Under the pieces are notes generated by a model. The model did no database searches. It worked only from the letters and a program-made list of their open reading frames with translations, and was not told the origin of the DNA. From Pseudomonadales bacterium (GTDB lineage Bacteria > Pseudomonadota > Gammaproteobacteria > Pseudomonadales > Pseudohongiellaceae): DNA of 64,000 bases. Below are positions 26,449 through 35,351 of the stretch, piece after piece. Location of the stretch: the NCBI GenBank assembly GCA_024234325.1, contig JACKOJ010000002.1, positions 372,001-436,000 on the forward strand, given 5' to 3'. Each line of letters opens with the position of its first letter. Position 1 is the stretch's first letter. A program made the translations under genes and the position numbers.

Positions 26449-26871
26449 CGCCCAAGCCTTCCTCATTCTCGACGGGATCGAATCCGACTCCCCTTTCCAC
26501 CTTCTGTCCACCTTCTATGTGGACAAGCGTCCGGACGAAGCCCGGCACACCCTCTCAGGGTTTTTCAAAAACCGCGCATTATACCTTAGCTGGAACGCAA
26601 CTGGCATCCCCGTTCAGAGGTTTCTAGCACTAGAATTTACGGGTTTTGCCCCACAATGCAGCCTGCCGAAACCGGGCTTGATCTCAATCACAAAAGTTGC
26701 CGATTAGTGCTTGCTAACCCCTGGCAAAACCTTTATAAATAGAGCCCCACAAAGACGTAAAGGGACTTAGAACACGTCTAAGAATAAAGTGCAGGAAGAT
26801 ATCCTGGGGTTCTCCCCGATCGCGGGAGCAACATAAGAAACAACTTTCATTATTAAAAAAGAGAAACGGGC
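26449..26871. promoter_or_regulatory. Divergent promoter region between fmdB-type gene and HU-like gene
   Basis: 423 bp without a gene. Rightward, TTGCTA at 26711-26716 and TATAAA at 26734-26739 with a 17-base spacer form a sigma-70 promoter for the HU-like gene, leaving a leader of about 125 bases. Leftward, a consensus TATAAT lies on the minus strand at 26578-26583. Just downstream of it is the palindrome GGTTTTTCAAAAACC (26559-26573), which could be an operator. Confidence 0.65.
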
Positions 26872-27255
26872 ATGGCTGTAGCAAAAACTGCATCAAAGAC
26901 TTCCAAGAAAGCAAGCACTCCGGCAAAGAAGAGCTCTGCGATCCAGCAGAAGTACACCAAGACAGCAATTCTCAATGAAATTTCCGAGAACACCAATCTG
27001 AGCAAGAAGCAGGTTTCCGAAGTTCTCGACGAGCTGTCTCTGATTATCGAGCGTCATATCAAGAAGCGCGCCGTCGGCGAATTCACTCTGCCTGGCCTGC
27101 TGAAGATCAAAGCCGTCACTCGTCCCGCGCGCCCTGCTCGCAAGAATGTTCCGAACCCCTTCAAACCGGGCGAATTCATGGACATTCCGAAGAAGCCCGC
27201 GACCACGCGTGTGAAGATTCTGCCTTTGAAAAAGCTGAAAGAATTCGCTCTGTAA
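26872..27255 (+). CDS. HU-like DNA-binding protein with lysine-rich N-terminal tail
   Basis: 127-residue nucleoid-type protein. Residues 1-28 are a Lys/Ala/Ser tail (KTASKTSKKASTPAKKSS). Residues about 29-120 form an HU/IHF-like fold: helices with TKTAILNEISENTNLSKKQV, then a beta arm region with VGEFTLPGLLKIKAV and RPARPARKNVPNPFKPGEF. The arm is lengthened and the classic GFGxF is replaced by VGEFTLPG. It has its own promoter and a strong terminator, so it is monocistronic. Likely role: DNA compaction or bending. Which HU subfamily it belongs to is uncertain. Confidence 0.82.
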   Translation: MAVAKTASKTSKKASTPAKKSSAIQQKYTKTAILNEISENTNLSKKQVSEVLDELSLIIERHIKKRAVGEFTLPGLLKIKAVTRPARPARKNVPNPFKPGEFMDIPKKPATTRVKILPLKKLKEFAL

Positions 27256-27317
27256 TCAAGACCCGTCCGTACCCGGCTCTGTCCGCGGTCTCGGACCCAG
27301 TGTATCCGTTCCGCAGA

Positions 27318-27348
27318 AAGGCAGCCCCCGGGCTGCTTTTCGCTTTTT
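27318..27348 (+). terminator. Intrinsic terminator after HU-like gene
   Basis: Stem GCAGCCC (27321-27327) / GGGCTGC (27330-27336) extended by AAA/TTT and a G-T pair, followed by a T-rich tail ending TTTTT. It lies directly in front of proS, insulating the two genes. Confidence 0.88.
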
Positions 27349-27362
27349 AAGGTCCCTGTCGA

Positions 27363-29117
27363 ATGATCCGTGCCAGTCAGTACCTCATCGCCACGCTCAA
27401 AGAAACTCCAGCCGATGCCGAGATCGTCAGCCACCAGTTGATGGTCCGGGCCGGTCTCATCCGCAAACTCGCCACCGGCATGTACACCTGGTTGCCGGCG
27501 GGCCTGAGAGTCCTGCACAAGGTGACCTCGATTGTGCGCGAGGAAATGGACCGTGCCGGCGCCATGGAGGTCTCCATGCCGGTGGTACAGTCTGCCGACC
27601 TGTGGATCGAATCCGGCCGCTGGGACAAGATGGGACCCGAGCTGCTGCGCTTCGTGGATCGCCACGAGCGCGACTTCTGCCTCGGGCCCACCCATGAGGA
27701 GGTGATTACCGACCTGATCCGCAACGAGCTGTCCAGCTACCGCCAGCTCCCGGCCAATTTCTACCAGATTCAGACCAAGTTCCGCGACGAGCGGCGCCCC
27801 CGCTTCGGGGTCATGCGCGCCCGTGAGTTCCTGATGAAAGACGCCTACTCCTTCCACAGCACCGAGGCATCCCTGCAGGAGACCTACGCGCTGATGCACC
27901 AGACCTACTGCCGCATCTTCGAACGCCTGGGGCTGGAATACCGCCCGGTGCTGGCTGATTCCGGCAATATCGGCGGCAGCACCTCACACGAATTCCATGT
28001 GCTGGCGGACTCCGGGGAAGACGAAATTGTCTTCAGCTCCGACAGCCCCTATGCCGCCAACATCGAGATGGCCACCGGCATGCTGGTGGATCAGGACTAC
28101 GCGGCTGGCGACACCAGAAAACCGTCTGCCACTCCGGTGGATACGCCCAACGCCCACTCCATTGAGGAGGTATCCGCCCTGCTGGGGATGGAAGCCCGCC
28201 GCCTGGTCAAGACCATGGTGGTACAGGGCGTCGCCGATGAGAATAATCCCACCGGTCTGGTCGCCCTGGTGATTCGTGGCGATCAGGAGATCAATCCGAT
28301 CAAGGCCGAGAAGCATCCGCTGGTCGCCTCGCCCTTCACCCTGGCGGAAGACAGCGTGATCGAGAGCGCCCTGCACTGCAAACCCGGCAGCCTGGGGCCT
28401 GTCGATCTGCCGATTCCCGTGCTGGCCGACACCAGCGTGACATCCCTGGTGAACTTCGTCTGTGGGGCCAACCAGAACGGTCGCCACCTGATCGATGCCA
28501 ACTGGGGGCAGGACTGCCGTTTCGACGCCACTGCGGACATCCGCAAGGTGCGCGAAGGCGATATCAGCCCCGACGGCAAGGGCACCCTCCAGATCAAACG
28601 CGGCATCGAGGTGGGGCACATCTTCCAGCTTGGCACCAAGTACAGCGAGGCCATGAATGCCAGCGTGCTCGACGAGAACGGCCGCAGCATCACCATGATC
28701 ATGGGGTGCTACGGCATCGGCGTCAGCCGTATCGTCGCCGCCTGCATCGAGCAGAGCCATGACGATCGCGGCATCATCTGGCCGGACAATATCGCCCCCT
28801 TCCACGTCGCCGTCATTCCGCTGAACGCCCACAAGTCCGAGGCCGTGGCGGAGCTGAGCGAGAAGCTGGCAGAGCAGCTCAGCGCCGCAGGCTATGAAGT
28901 GCTGCTGGATGATCGCGACAAGAAGACCAGCGCCGGCGTAAAGTTTGCCGATATGGAACTGATGGGCATCCCCCATCGCATCGTGGTGTCCGAGCGCGGT
29001 ATTGAACAGAACGTTCTGGAATACCGGTCACGACGGGCGCAGGACAACGAAATGGTGCCGGCAGACGACATTCTCGCCTTCCTGCGCAATGCTATTCCGC
29101 TGAATCAGTCCCACTGA
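27363..29117 (+). CDS. proS: ProS, prolyl-tRNA synthetase (bacterial type with editing domain)
   Basis: Class II synthetase charging tRNA-Pro. It begins MIRASQYLIATLKETPADAE. Motif 2 is near residue 140 (FRDERRPRFGVMRAREFLMKD). An inserted editing domain at about 225-400 removes Ala-tRNA-Pro (ALLGMEARRLVKTMVVQG). Motif 3 is GCYGIGVSRIVAACIEQ near 450, and a C-terminal anticodon-binding domain follows. It is 584 residues, close to the usual 570. The ATG lies 15 bases after the HU terminator, and the leader is very short. Confidence 0.97.
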   Translation: MIRASQYLIATLKETPADAEIVSHQLMVRAGLIRKLATGMYTWLPAGLRVLHKVTSIVREEMDRAGAMEVSMPVVQSADLWIESGRWDKMGPELLRFVDRHERDFCLGPTHEEVITDLIRNELSSYRQLPANFYQIQTKFRDERRPRFGVMRAREFLMKDAYSFHSTEASLQETYALMHQTYCRIFERLGLEYRPVLADSGNIGGSTSHEFHVLADSGEDEIVFSSDSPYAANIEMATGMLVDQDYAAGDTRKPSATPVDTPNAHSIEEVSALLGMEARRLVKTMVVQGVADENNPTGLVALVIRGDQEINPIKAEKHPLVASPFTLAEDSVIESALHCKPGSLGPVDLPIPVLADTSVTSLVNFVCGANQNGRHLIDANWGQDCRFDATADIRKVREGDISPDGKGTLQIKRGIEVGHIFQLGTKYSEAMNASVLDENGRSITMIMGCYGIGVSRIVAACIEQSHDDRGIIWPDNIAPFHVAVIPLNAHKSEAVAELSEKLAEQLSAAGYEVLLDDRDKKTSAGVKFADMELMGIPHRIVVSERGIEQNVLEYRSRRAQDNEMVPADDILAFLRNAIPLNQSH

Positions 29118-29183
29118 TTCTGTGCCACTGACGCCACTCCGCGGTGAACAACTGCGGGGCACTGATCCGCAGGAGCGTGCAGG

Positions 29184-30533
29184 ATGAACGACGCCGGCAA
29201 TCGCCCTCTCTCCCGAACGGAGCGGCTCAAAGCGCTGCTGGATCACCTGTTGCTGCCCCCGGGGCGTGAGGACTCCCGTATGCGCGCCATCGGCCTGCGC
29301 GCCTTCCAGGTGGCCTATGCCGTCATCCGGGATCTGGCGCAGGGCGAACTCAGCCTGCGCGCCATGTCGCTGGTCTATTACACCGTCATCGCCTTCATTC
29401 CCCTGCTGGCCCTGACCTTCTCCGTGCTCAAGGGCCTGGGTGCCCACAATGCCATGGAGCCCGCCCTGCTCAACCTGCTCGCACCCCTGGGTGACCGCGC
29501 CGAAGAGGTCACGCGCAACATCATCACCTTCGTGGGCAATGTGCGGGTGGATGTGCTGGGCTTCGTCAGCCTCGGCGTGCTGCTGTACACCGTGCTGACC
29601 ATGATGCAGAAGATCGAGACGGCTTTTAACTTCATCTGGTGCGTATCGGAAGGACGCAAGCTGGCGACGCGGGTCAGCGACTACCTGTTCGCGCTGATTG
29701 TCAGCCCTCTGCTAATTTTCGTTTCGATCGGCATCAGCTCCTATATCAACACGAATTTCTTTGCCCGCTATCTGGAAACACTCAGCTTCGGCGGCTCCCT
29801 GCTGCAGATCATCGGCACCCTGTTCGCCTTCCTGTTCATGTCGCTGGCCTTCGCCTTCGCCTACCGCTTCATCCCCAACACCCGGGTGCGTTTTGGCCCG
29901 GCCCTGATCGGCGGTCTCATGACCACCATCATCTGGAAGGCAATGGGCGTGTTCTTCAAGAGCGTCTTCGCCAACTCCAACAGCAACGAAGTCATCTACC
30001 TGGCCTTCTTCACCATCATCCTGGTGATGATCTTCATTTATCTGGGCTGGCTGGTGCTGCTGACTGGTTCGAGCATTGCCTACTATCTGCAGAACCCCGC
30101 CCGCATCCGCCTGGGGCGCCAGCGTCCCCGGCTCAGTCTGGCCGAGCAGGAAGCCAGCATTCTGAGCGTCGCCTGCCTGATCATCGAGCGCTTCCAGCGG
30201 CAGCAGGCACCCTGGAATGCCAACGAGCTGGCAGAGCGGCTGCGGCTGAACCCCATCATCATCGATGACATTCTCGATATGCTAACCGGCATCGGTTTTG
30301 TAGTGCGTACGGATCAGGACCCGCCCGCCTTTCTGCCCACGGGCAGCGTGGATGATGCCCGTATCGAATCGCTGTGGGTGCAGGTACGCCACTACGTTCC
30401 CCAAGGCGTTCTGCCCGGCGAGCGACTGCGCAGCACAGCCACCGTGAACGACTATCTGAAGAAGCTGGAGCAGGAGACGGCACGCCAACTGGGCGAGATG
30501 CGCTTCAATTCCTCGGAGCAGAAAGAGGACTGA
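29184..30533 (+). CDS. YihY/BrkB family inner-membrane protein
   Basis: Multi-pass membrane protein of the YihY (UPF0761, formerly ribonuclease BN) family, 449 residues. A soluble N-terminus is followed by about six membrane helices between residues 55 and 300, including MSLVYYTVIAFIPLLALTF, VLGFVSLGVLLYTVL, YLFALIVSPLLIFVSIG and FFTIILVMIFIYLGWLVLL. The C-terminal 140 residues form a winged-helix-like cytosolic domain (ILDMLTGIGFVVRTDQDPP). It is 66 bp downstream of proS. The biochemical role of the family is not established. Confidence 0.88.
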   Translation: MNDAGNRPLSRTERLKALLDHLLLPPGREDSRMRAIGLRAFQVAYAVIRDLAQGELSLRAMSLVYYTVIAFIPLLALTFSVLKGLGAHNAMEPALLNLLAPLGDRAEEVTRNIITFVGNVRVDVLGFVSLGVLLYTVLTMMQKIETAFNFIWCVSEGRKLATRVSDYLFALIVSPLLIFVSIGISSYINTNFFARYLETLSFGGSLLQIIGTLFAFLFMSLAFAFAYRFIPNTRVRFGPALIGGLMTTIIWKAMGVFFKSVFANSNSNEVIYLAFFTIILVMIFIYLGWLVLLTGSSIAYYLQNPARIRLGRQRPRLSLAEQEASILSVACLIIERFQRQQAPWNANELAERLRLNPIIIDDILDMLTGIGFVVRTDQDPPAFLPTGSVDDARIESLWVQVRHYVPQGVLPGERLRSTATVNDYLKKLEQETARQLGEMRFNSSEQKED

Positions 30534-30608
30534 AAAAACTCTGTCTGACGCGGCACGCATGTTTCGCGTTACAATGCGCCTTTTTCAGCCAGCCGCGGAA
30601 ACCAGTGC

Positions 30609-31217
30609 ATGCCCAGCAACAAGCCCACCCCCTATATCCTGATTCTCTACTACAGCCGCAATGGTGCCACCGAACAGATGGCACGTTTGATCGGACGGGG
30701 CGTGGAACAGGCCGGTATCGAGGCACGGCTGCGTACCGTGCCCGCAGTCTCAACGGTGTGTGAGGCCACTCAGCCCGATATTCCGGACACTGGGGCCATC
30801 TATTGCAGTGAAGACGATCTGCGCCATTGCAGCGGCCTGATTCTGGGCAGCCCAACCCGCTTCGGCAACATGGCAGCCCCCCTGAAATATTTCCTCGACG
30901 GCACCGGCGCCCTGTGGCTCTCCGGCGCCCTGATCAACAAACCGGCGGCCGTGTTCACCTCGACCTCCAGCATGCACGGCGGCCAGGAGAGCACACTGCT
31001 CAGCATGATGAACCCCCTGCTGCACCACGGCATGCTGATCTGCGGCATTCCCTACAGCGAGGCCGGCCTGATGGCCACGCAGTCCGGCGGCACGCCCTAT
31101 GGCGCCAGCCACCATGCCGGCCAGAAGAACGAGCGCAAGGTAGACGAACAGGAAGGTGCCTTGTGTACCGCCCTGGGCAAGCGCGTCGGCAGCATCGCTG
31201 TGCAAATGCTCAAATGA
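30609..31217 (+). CDS. wrbA: WrbA-like NAD(P)H:quinone oxidoreductase
   Basis: Flavodoxin-like FMN enzyme reducing quinones by two electrons. FMN-binding loops are visible: ILYYSRNGATEQMAR near residue 12, ILGSPTRFGNMAAPLKYFLDG near 78, and STSSMHGGQESTLLSM near 117. The GSPTRFGNM form is typical of WrbA. It has 202 residues. It follows the BrkB-type gene and is followed 22 bp later by a DUF2069 gene; both also adjoin in pseudomonads. Confidence 0.9.
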   Translation: MPSNKPTPYILILYYSRNGATEQMARLIGRGVEQAGIEARLRTVPAVSTVCEATQPDIPDTGAIYCSEDDLRHCSGLILGSPTRFGNMAAPLKYFLDGTGALWLSGALINKPAAVFTSTSSMHGGQESTLLSMMNPLLHHGMLICGIPYSEAGLMATQSGGTPYGASHHAGQKNERKVDEQEGALCTALGKRVGSIAVQMLK

Positions 31218-31239
31218 ACCGGACATCAGCCTGAACATC

Positions 31240-31626
31240 ATGACAACACCCGACACAACACCCCCCGCCATCATCGACAAGTCCCATCGCGCCGTGCTGC
31301 TGCTGTTTTATGCGCTGCTGCTGGTGTTCACGGGATACGGGCTGTGGCAGATACCGGACGGCAATCTGCCCGCCATCCTCCTGCTGTGGCTGATCAAGGC
31401 GCTGCCCCTGCTGATCTTCGTGCCGAGCCTGCACAAGCGCAAACTGCGCGCCTATGCGTGGCTGTCTTTTCTGGTGCTGCTCTATTTCATTCAGGGGGTG
31501 CAGACGGCTTTTACCGAAGAGGCGCGGGTGTACGGTGTGATCGTGACTCTGCTGCTGTCGGGGCTGTTCAGCGCACTGATTGTATACATCCGCAGTTATC
31601 GTCAGTTCTACAAGGTGTCCCTGTAG
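31240..31626 (+). CDS. DUF2069 small membrane protein
   Basis: 128-residue inner-membrane protein of unknown function. Four hydrophobic segments are visible: AVLLLFYALLLVFTGYGLW, LPAILLLWLIKALPLLIFV, AYAWLSFLVLLYFIQGV and YGVIVTLLLSGLFSALIVYI. The conserved IQGVQTAF lies between the last two. ATG 31240 gives MTTPDTT. No strong ribosome site precedes it, which fits translation linked to wrbA 22 bp upstream. It is convergent with hda, 18 bp away. Confidence 0.8.
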   Translation: MTTPDTTPPAIIDKSHRAVLLLFYALLLVFTGYGLWQIPDGNLPAILLLWLIKALPLLIFVPSLHKRKLRAYAWLSFLVLLYFIQGVQTAFTEEARVYGVIVTLLLSGLFSALIVYIRSYRQFYKVSL

Positions 31627-31644
31627 AACGGATGCTGTACTTTC

Positions 31645-32376
31645 TCAGGGCTCGCCTGCCACAGCCTGCTGCTCGTGCTCCATCAGCTCGCGTACCAGCG
31701 GCACGGTAATGCGCCGCTGGGTCTGCAGTGAAAACCTGTCCAATCGTTCCAGAAGAGCAAAAAGGGCGCGCATACTGCGCTCGTTTCTCTGCAATACGTA
31801 GTGAATCACTTCGTCGCTCAGCACGATACCGCGCTGTTGCGCCCGCAGTTGCAGCGCCTGCCGCTTGCCCTCGTCGTTCAGTGGCTGCAGGGGAAACACC
31901 ACGCCGGACTGCAGGCGTGACAGCAGGTCCGGCAAACGCACCGGAAGCTCGCGTGGACCACAATGCGCCGCCACCAGCAGGCGGGAACCACTGTCCCGCA
32001 GACAATTGAACAGGGTAAAGAGTGCGCGCTCCCAGCCGTCATGACCGGCAATCTCCTCCAGGCCATCCAGACATACCAGCGGGAAAGACTCCAGGCCCTC
32101 GAACACCTCCGGGCTGTATTGCGCAGCCTCTGCCAGCGGCAGGTAGAAACAGGGCTCGCCGCGTTCATCCGCCTGGTGACAGACCGCCTGCAGCAGATGG
32201 GAGCAGCCGGCATCGGGCCCGCCCCAGAGATAGGTGAAGAATTCCAGCCCTGCACCGGAGGCCGAGGACAGGTAGTTCACCGCCTGGCGATTGGCCTGCG
32301 CCACAAAGAAGTTGTCGAACGTTGCAGAGTCGTCCAGGGAAACCTGGAGGGCCATCTGGCGTGGAGAACGGTCCAT
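31645..32376 (-). CDS. hda: Hda-like DnaA regulatory inactivator
   Basis: DnaA-related AAA+ protein that, with the sliding clamp, triggers ATP hydrolysis on DnaA and prevents re-initiation. It opens MDRSPRQMALQVSLDDSATFDNF, resembling the N-terminal clamp-binding segment (QxxL-type MALQVSL). It has the degenerate ATP-binding loop LWGGPDAGCSHLLQAV, the Walker B-like FPLVCLDGLEEI, and the arginine-finger region. It is 243 residues. It sits three bases after the DUF2066 gene, as in pseudomonads. Confidence 0.9.
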   Translation of the reverse strand: MDRSPRQMALQVSLDDSATFDNFFVAQANRQAVNYLSSASGAGLEFFTYLWGGPDAGCSHLLQAVCHQADERGEPCFYLPLAEAAQYSPEVFEGLESFPLVCLDGLEEIAGHDGWERALFTLFNCLRDSGSRLLVAAHCGPRELPVRLPDLLSRLQSGVVFPLQPLNDEGKRQALQLRAQQRGIVLSDEVIHYVLQRNERSMRALFALLERLDRFSLQTQRRITVPLVRELMEHEQQAVAGEP

Positions 32377-32379
32377 GCC

Positions 32380-33453
32380 TCAGCGTACCCAGCGATAGTG
32401 AAACACGGGCTGCTCGGCCCCTGCCTCGAAGGGCTCCACGGGCTGCATGTCCCGCCCGAGGGCAAGGAACTCGGTAAAGAGAAAGGCGTTGCCGGTCAGA
32501 TTGATGTCCAGCTCGATGCTGCCACCATCGAGCAGCGCCGTGGACACCGTATCCACCACGGCGAGGCTGTGGATGTACTGCAGCACGTCCACGTAGTCGC
32601 GGGCACTGTCCACACCATCGACCCGCAGGCGCACCGGCAGCGGTGTTGCCAGGCGGATCAGACCGTAGTGACTGGACAGACGCGCGGTGATGCGGTCCAG
32701 TGCCGCGTCGGCATAGGGCTTGAAGTTCTGCTCGAAACTGTCAAAGGTCTCCACCTGGTCACGGAACAGGAACTGCCACAGCCCCACCAGATCTCCGCCC
32801 GTGGATTCCAGGACACGACCGCTGAGAATGGCGTCGGCGCCATAGCGTTCGCTGGCAGCACGAATCGCCTCGTCATCCAGGCTCCAGGCAACGTCCATCG
32901 GCAATTGGCGACGATCTTCAAGGTCCATCAGGGGGAACAATAAAGGCAGGCCATGCAGGCGGGAATACTCGCGCACAATGTCCAGCAGCGGGTGGTCCGA
33001 ATCGGCGCTGAGCAACTCACGGCGCCCGTCCGGACTCTGCACCGAGAGCCACAGCATCACCGTGGGACGGTTCTGGTCCCAGACGGGAATGCCCGCAGCG
33101 TTCAGCATACTGTCTACCAGCGCGCGATCGAAGCGGACACTGATGAAATTGCGCTGCTCCAGGGCGCCCGAGCTGGTGCGGTAACTGACCTCCTGCACAT
33201 AGCTCTGGGCATCGCGAATCGCCCGCTCCACCGCCGAGTTCCGCAGCCAGCGCTCCTCGCCGGTAATCTTCAGAATGACCGCCGTCAGCCCCTCGCGATA
33301 GGCACGGATGCGTTCGGCATCGCCCTGTCCCTGCACCACAATCTCCTGGTCGTACAGACCGGTAACGATCAGGGCAAAGGCAGAAGGGCTGCCAAGACAG
33401 AGCAGCAAAGGCAGAAGACGCAGGAATTTCAGGCTGAACGGCATGTGTGTCAT
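32380..33453 (-). CDS. DUF2066 secreted protein
   Basis: 357-residue protein with a signal peptide (MPFSLKFLRLLPLLLCLGSP, cleavage near AFA) and a DUF2066 domain: TGLYDQEIVVQGQGDAERIR, VILKITGEERWLRNSAVER, ISVRFDRALVDSMLNAAGIP and RPTVMLWLSV. The reading frame stays open far upstream, antisense to purM. The start must be at the MTHMPF codons (33453 or 33444) because the signal peptide begins there. It is coupled to hda and divergent from purM. Function is unknown; periplasmic location is inferred. Confidence 0.82.
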   Translation of the reverse strand: MTHMPFSLKFLRLLPLLLCLGSPSAFALIVTGLYDQEIVVQGQGDAERIRAYREGLTAVILKITGEERWLRNSAVERAIRDAQSYVQEVSYRTSSGALEQRNFISVRFDRALVDSMLNAAGIPVWDQNRPTVMLWLSVQSPDGRRELLSADSDHPLLDIVREYSRLHGLPLLFPLMDLEDRRQLPMDVAWSLDDEAIRAASERYGADAILSGRVLESTGGDLVGLWQFLFRDQVETFDSFEQNFKPYADAALDRITARLSSHYGLIRLATPLPVRLRVDGVDSARDYVDVLQYIHSLAVVDTVSTALLDGGSIELDINLTGNAFLFTEFLALGRDMQPVEPFEAGAEQPVFHYRWVR

Positions 33454-33636
33454 GCGGCGCATCATACCCGATCTGCCAGGCCATGACACGCGCGAGACAC
33501 CCGTCCCGGCGCGAGCAAAATGTGCGGAATCGACGCCAAAGCATACCCTGCCACGCCGCACGATGGTAAAATTCGCGCCAGTATTCACCGGTCTACTATT
33601 CACCAGCCTATTTACCAGCCAACGGATCCCTCCCCA

Positions 33637-34704
33637 ATGACTGACAACGCGAACGCAGTGCCCAAACCCTCCCTGAGCTACAAAGATGCCGGCGTGGATA
33701 TCGATGCCGGCGATGCCCTGGTCGAAAAGATCAAGAACGTGACTCAGCGGACCCGTCGCCCGGAAGTGCTCTCCGGCCTTGGCGGCTTTGGTGCCCTGTG
33801 TGAAATCCCCGCTGGCTATCGCAAACCGGTGCTGGTCTCCGCCACCGACGGCGTTGGCACCAAGCTCAAGCTGGCCATCGAAACCGGCAAGCACGACACC
33901 ATCGGCATCGATCTGGTGGCAATGTGTGTGAACGATCTCATCGTCTGTGGTGCCGAACCCCTGTTCTTCCTGGACTACTACGCCACGGCAGGCCTGGATG
34001 TTGCCCTGGCCACCCAGGTGGTGGAAGGCATCGGCGTGGGCTGCGAGCAGGCGGGTTGCTCCCTGATCGGTGGCGAGACCGCTGAAATGCCCGGCATGTA
34101 CAGCAAGGGCGATTACGACCTCGCGGGTTTCTCCGTCGGCATCGTCGAGAAGGACGAGATCATCGAGAACAACATGGTGAAACCCGGGGACAAGCTGATT
34201 GGTCTGGCGTCCTCCGGTCCGCACTCCAATGGCTATTCCCTGATCCGCAAGGTGCTGGAAGTCAGCGGCACCCCGCTGAACACACCGTTTGAGGGCAGCA
34301 CCCTGGGCGAGGTGCTTCTGCGCCCCACCGAGATTTACGTAAAGGCTATTCAGGCCCTCAAGGGCCATGCCCGTGTGCACGCCCTGGCCCACATCACCGG
34401 CGGTGGCATCGTCGAGAACCTGCCGCGGGTGCTGCCGGAAGGCGCCCAGGCCGTGATCAATCTGGCCGCCTGGAAACGCCCGGAGGTTTTCCGCTGGCTG
34501 CAGCGCGAGGGCAATATCCAGGAAAGAGAGATGCTGCGCACCTTCAACTGCGGCATCGGCATGATTGTCTGCGTCCCCGCAGAAGACTGCGAGGCCGCCC
34601 TGCAGATTCTGCAGAAACACAACCAGGGTGCCTGCGAGATCGGCACGGTGCGCAGTGCAGCCGCCGACGCAGTGCCTGTCGTGCTGGAAGGTGAAGCAGA
34701 ATGA
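33637..34704 (+). CDS. purM: PurM, phosphoribosylformylglycinamidine cyclo-ligase
   Basis: AIR synthetase, the fifth step of purine synthesis, forming aminoimidazole ribotide with ATP. It opens SLSYKDAGVDIDAGDALVEKIK and contains LVSATDGVGTKLKLA, GIDLVAMCVNDLIVCGAEPLF, IGGETAEMPGMY and HITGGGIVENLPRVLP. It has 355 residues. ATG 33637 is used because the conserved N-terminus starts just after it. Its stop overlaps purN by four bases (ATGA), so the purMN pair is coupled. Confidence 0.97.
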   Translation: MTDNANAVPKPSLSYKDAGVDIDAGDALVEKIKNVTQRTRRPEVLSGLGGFGALCEIPAGYRKPVLVSATDGVGTKLKLAIETGKHDTIGIDLVAMCVNDLIVCGAEPLFFLDYYATAGLDVALATQVVEGIGVGCEQAGCSLIGGETAEMPGMYSKGDYDLAGFSVGIVEKDEIIENNMVKPGDKLIGLASSGPHSNGYSLIRKVLEVSGTPLNTPFEGSTLGEVLLRPTEIYVKAIQALKGHARVHALAHITGGGIVENLPRVLPEGAQAVINLAAWKRPEVFRWLQREGNIQEREMLRTFNCGIGMIVCVPAEDCEAALQILQKHNQGACEIGTVRSAAADAVPVVLEGEAE

Positions 34705-35351
34705 GTGATGCCCCCTGCTCCGTGGTTGTCCTGATCTCGGGCAACGGGAGCAATCTGCAGGCCCTGATCGACCACAGTGCGGACAGCCAGTACCGCATCA
34801 GTGGCGTCATCAGTAACAAGGCGGACGCCTTCGGCCTGCAGCGGGCCGGCAAGGCGGGGATTCCCACACGAGTCATCGACCACCGGGAGTTTGCAGACCG
34901 GGAATCCTTCGACCAATACCTGATGGCGGAGATTGATGCCTTTCATCCGGACCTTGTCGTGCTGGCAGGTTTCATGCGCATCCTAAGTCCCGGTTTCGTT
35001 CAGCATTACGCCGGTCGGGTACTCAACATCCACCCCTCCCTGCTGCCCGCCTACCGCGGCACCCACACCCACGAGCGGGTGCTGGAGGCCGGCGAGCCGG
35101 AACATGGCGTCAGCGTGCATTTCGTTACCGAAGAACTCGACGGCGGTCCCGTCGTCCTGCAGGCCATCGTTCCAGTGGCAGCGGACGACACCCGCGACAC
35201 CCTTGCCGCACGCGTCTTCGTGCAGGAGCATCGCATCTATCCGAAGGTAGTGGACTGGTTTGCAGCAGGACGTCTGCGGATGCAGGACAACGCCGCCTGG
35301 CTGGATGGAAAGCGCCTGGGCGTGCAGGGATTGCGGGAGTACATGTCGTGA
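34701..35351 (+). CDS. purN: PurN, phosphoribosylglycinamide formyltransferase
   Basis: Transfers formyl from 10-formyl-THF to glycinamide ribotide, the third step of purine synthesis. It shows VVLISGNGSNLQALIDH at residues 8-24 for phosphate binding. The catalytic Asn/His/Asp set lies in LNIHPSLLPAYRG near 110 and in VTEELDGGPVVLQ near 140. The 216 residues are typical. It overlaps purM upstream and the DUF3108 gene downstream, each by four bases. Confidence 0.96.
   Translation: MSDAPCSVVVLISGNGSNLQALIDHSADSQYRISGVISNKADAFGLQRAGKAGIPTRVIDHREFADRESFDQYLMAEIDAFHPDLVVLAGFMRILSPGFVQHYAGRVLNIHPSLLPAYRGTHTHERVLEAGEPEHGVSVHFVTEELDGGPVVLQAIVPVAADDTRDTLAARVFVQEHRIYPKVVDWFAAGRLRMQDNAAWLDGKRLGVQGLREYMS

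Noticed and set aside
33454..34620. Upstream extension of the DUF2066 frame antisense to purM
   Set aside because: The signal peptide fixes the start at 33453 and purM is certain on the other strand; the extension is an open shadow frame.
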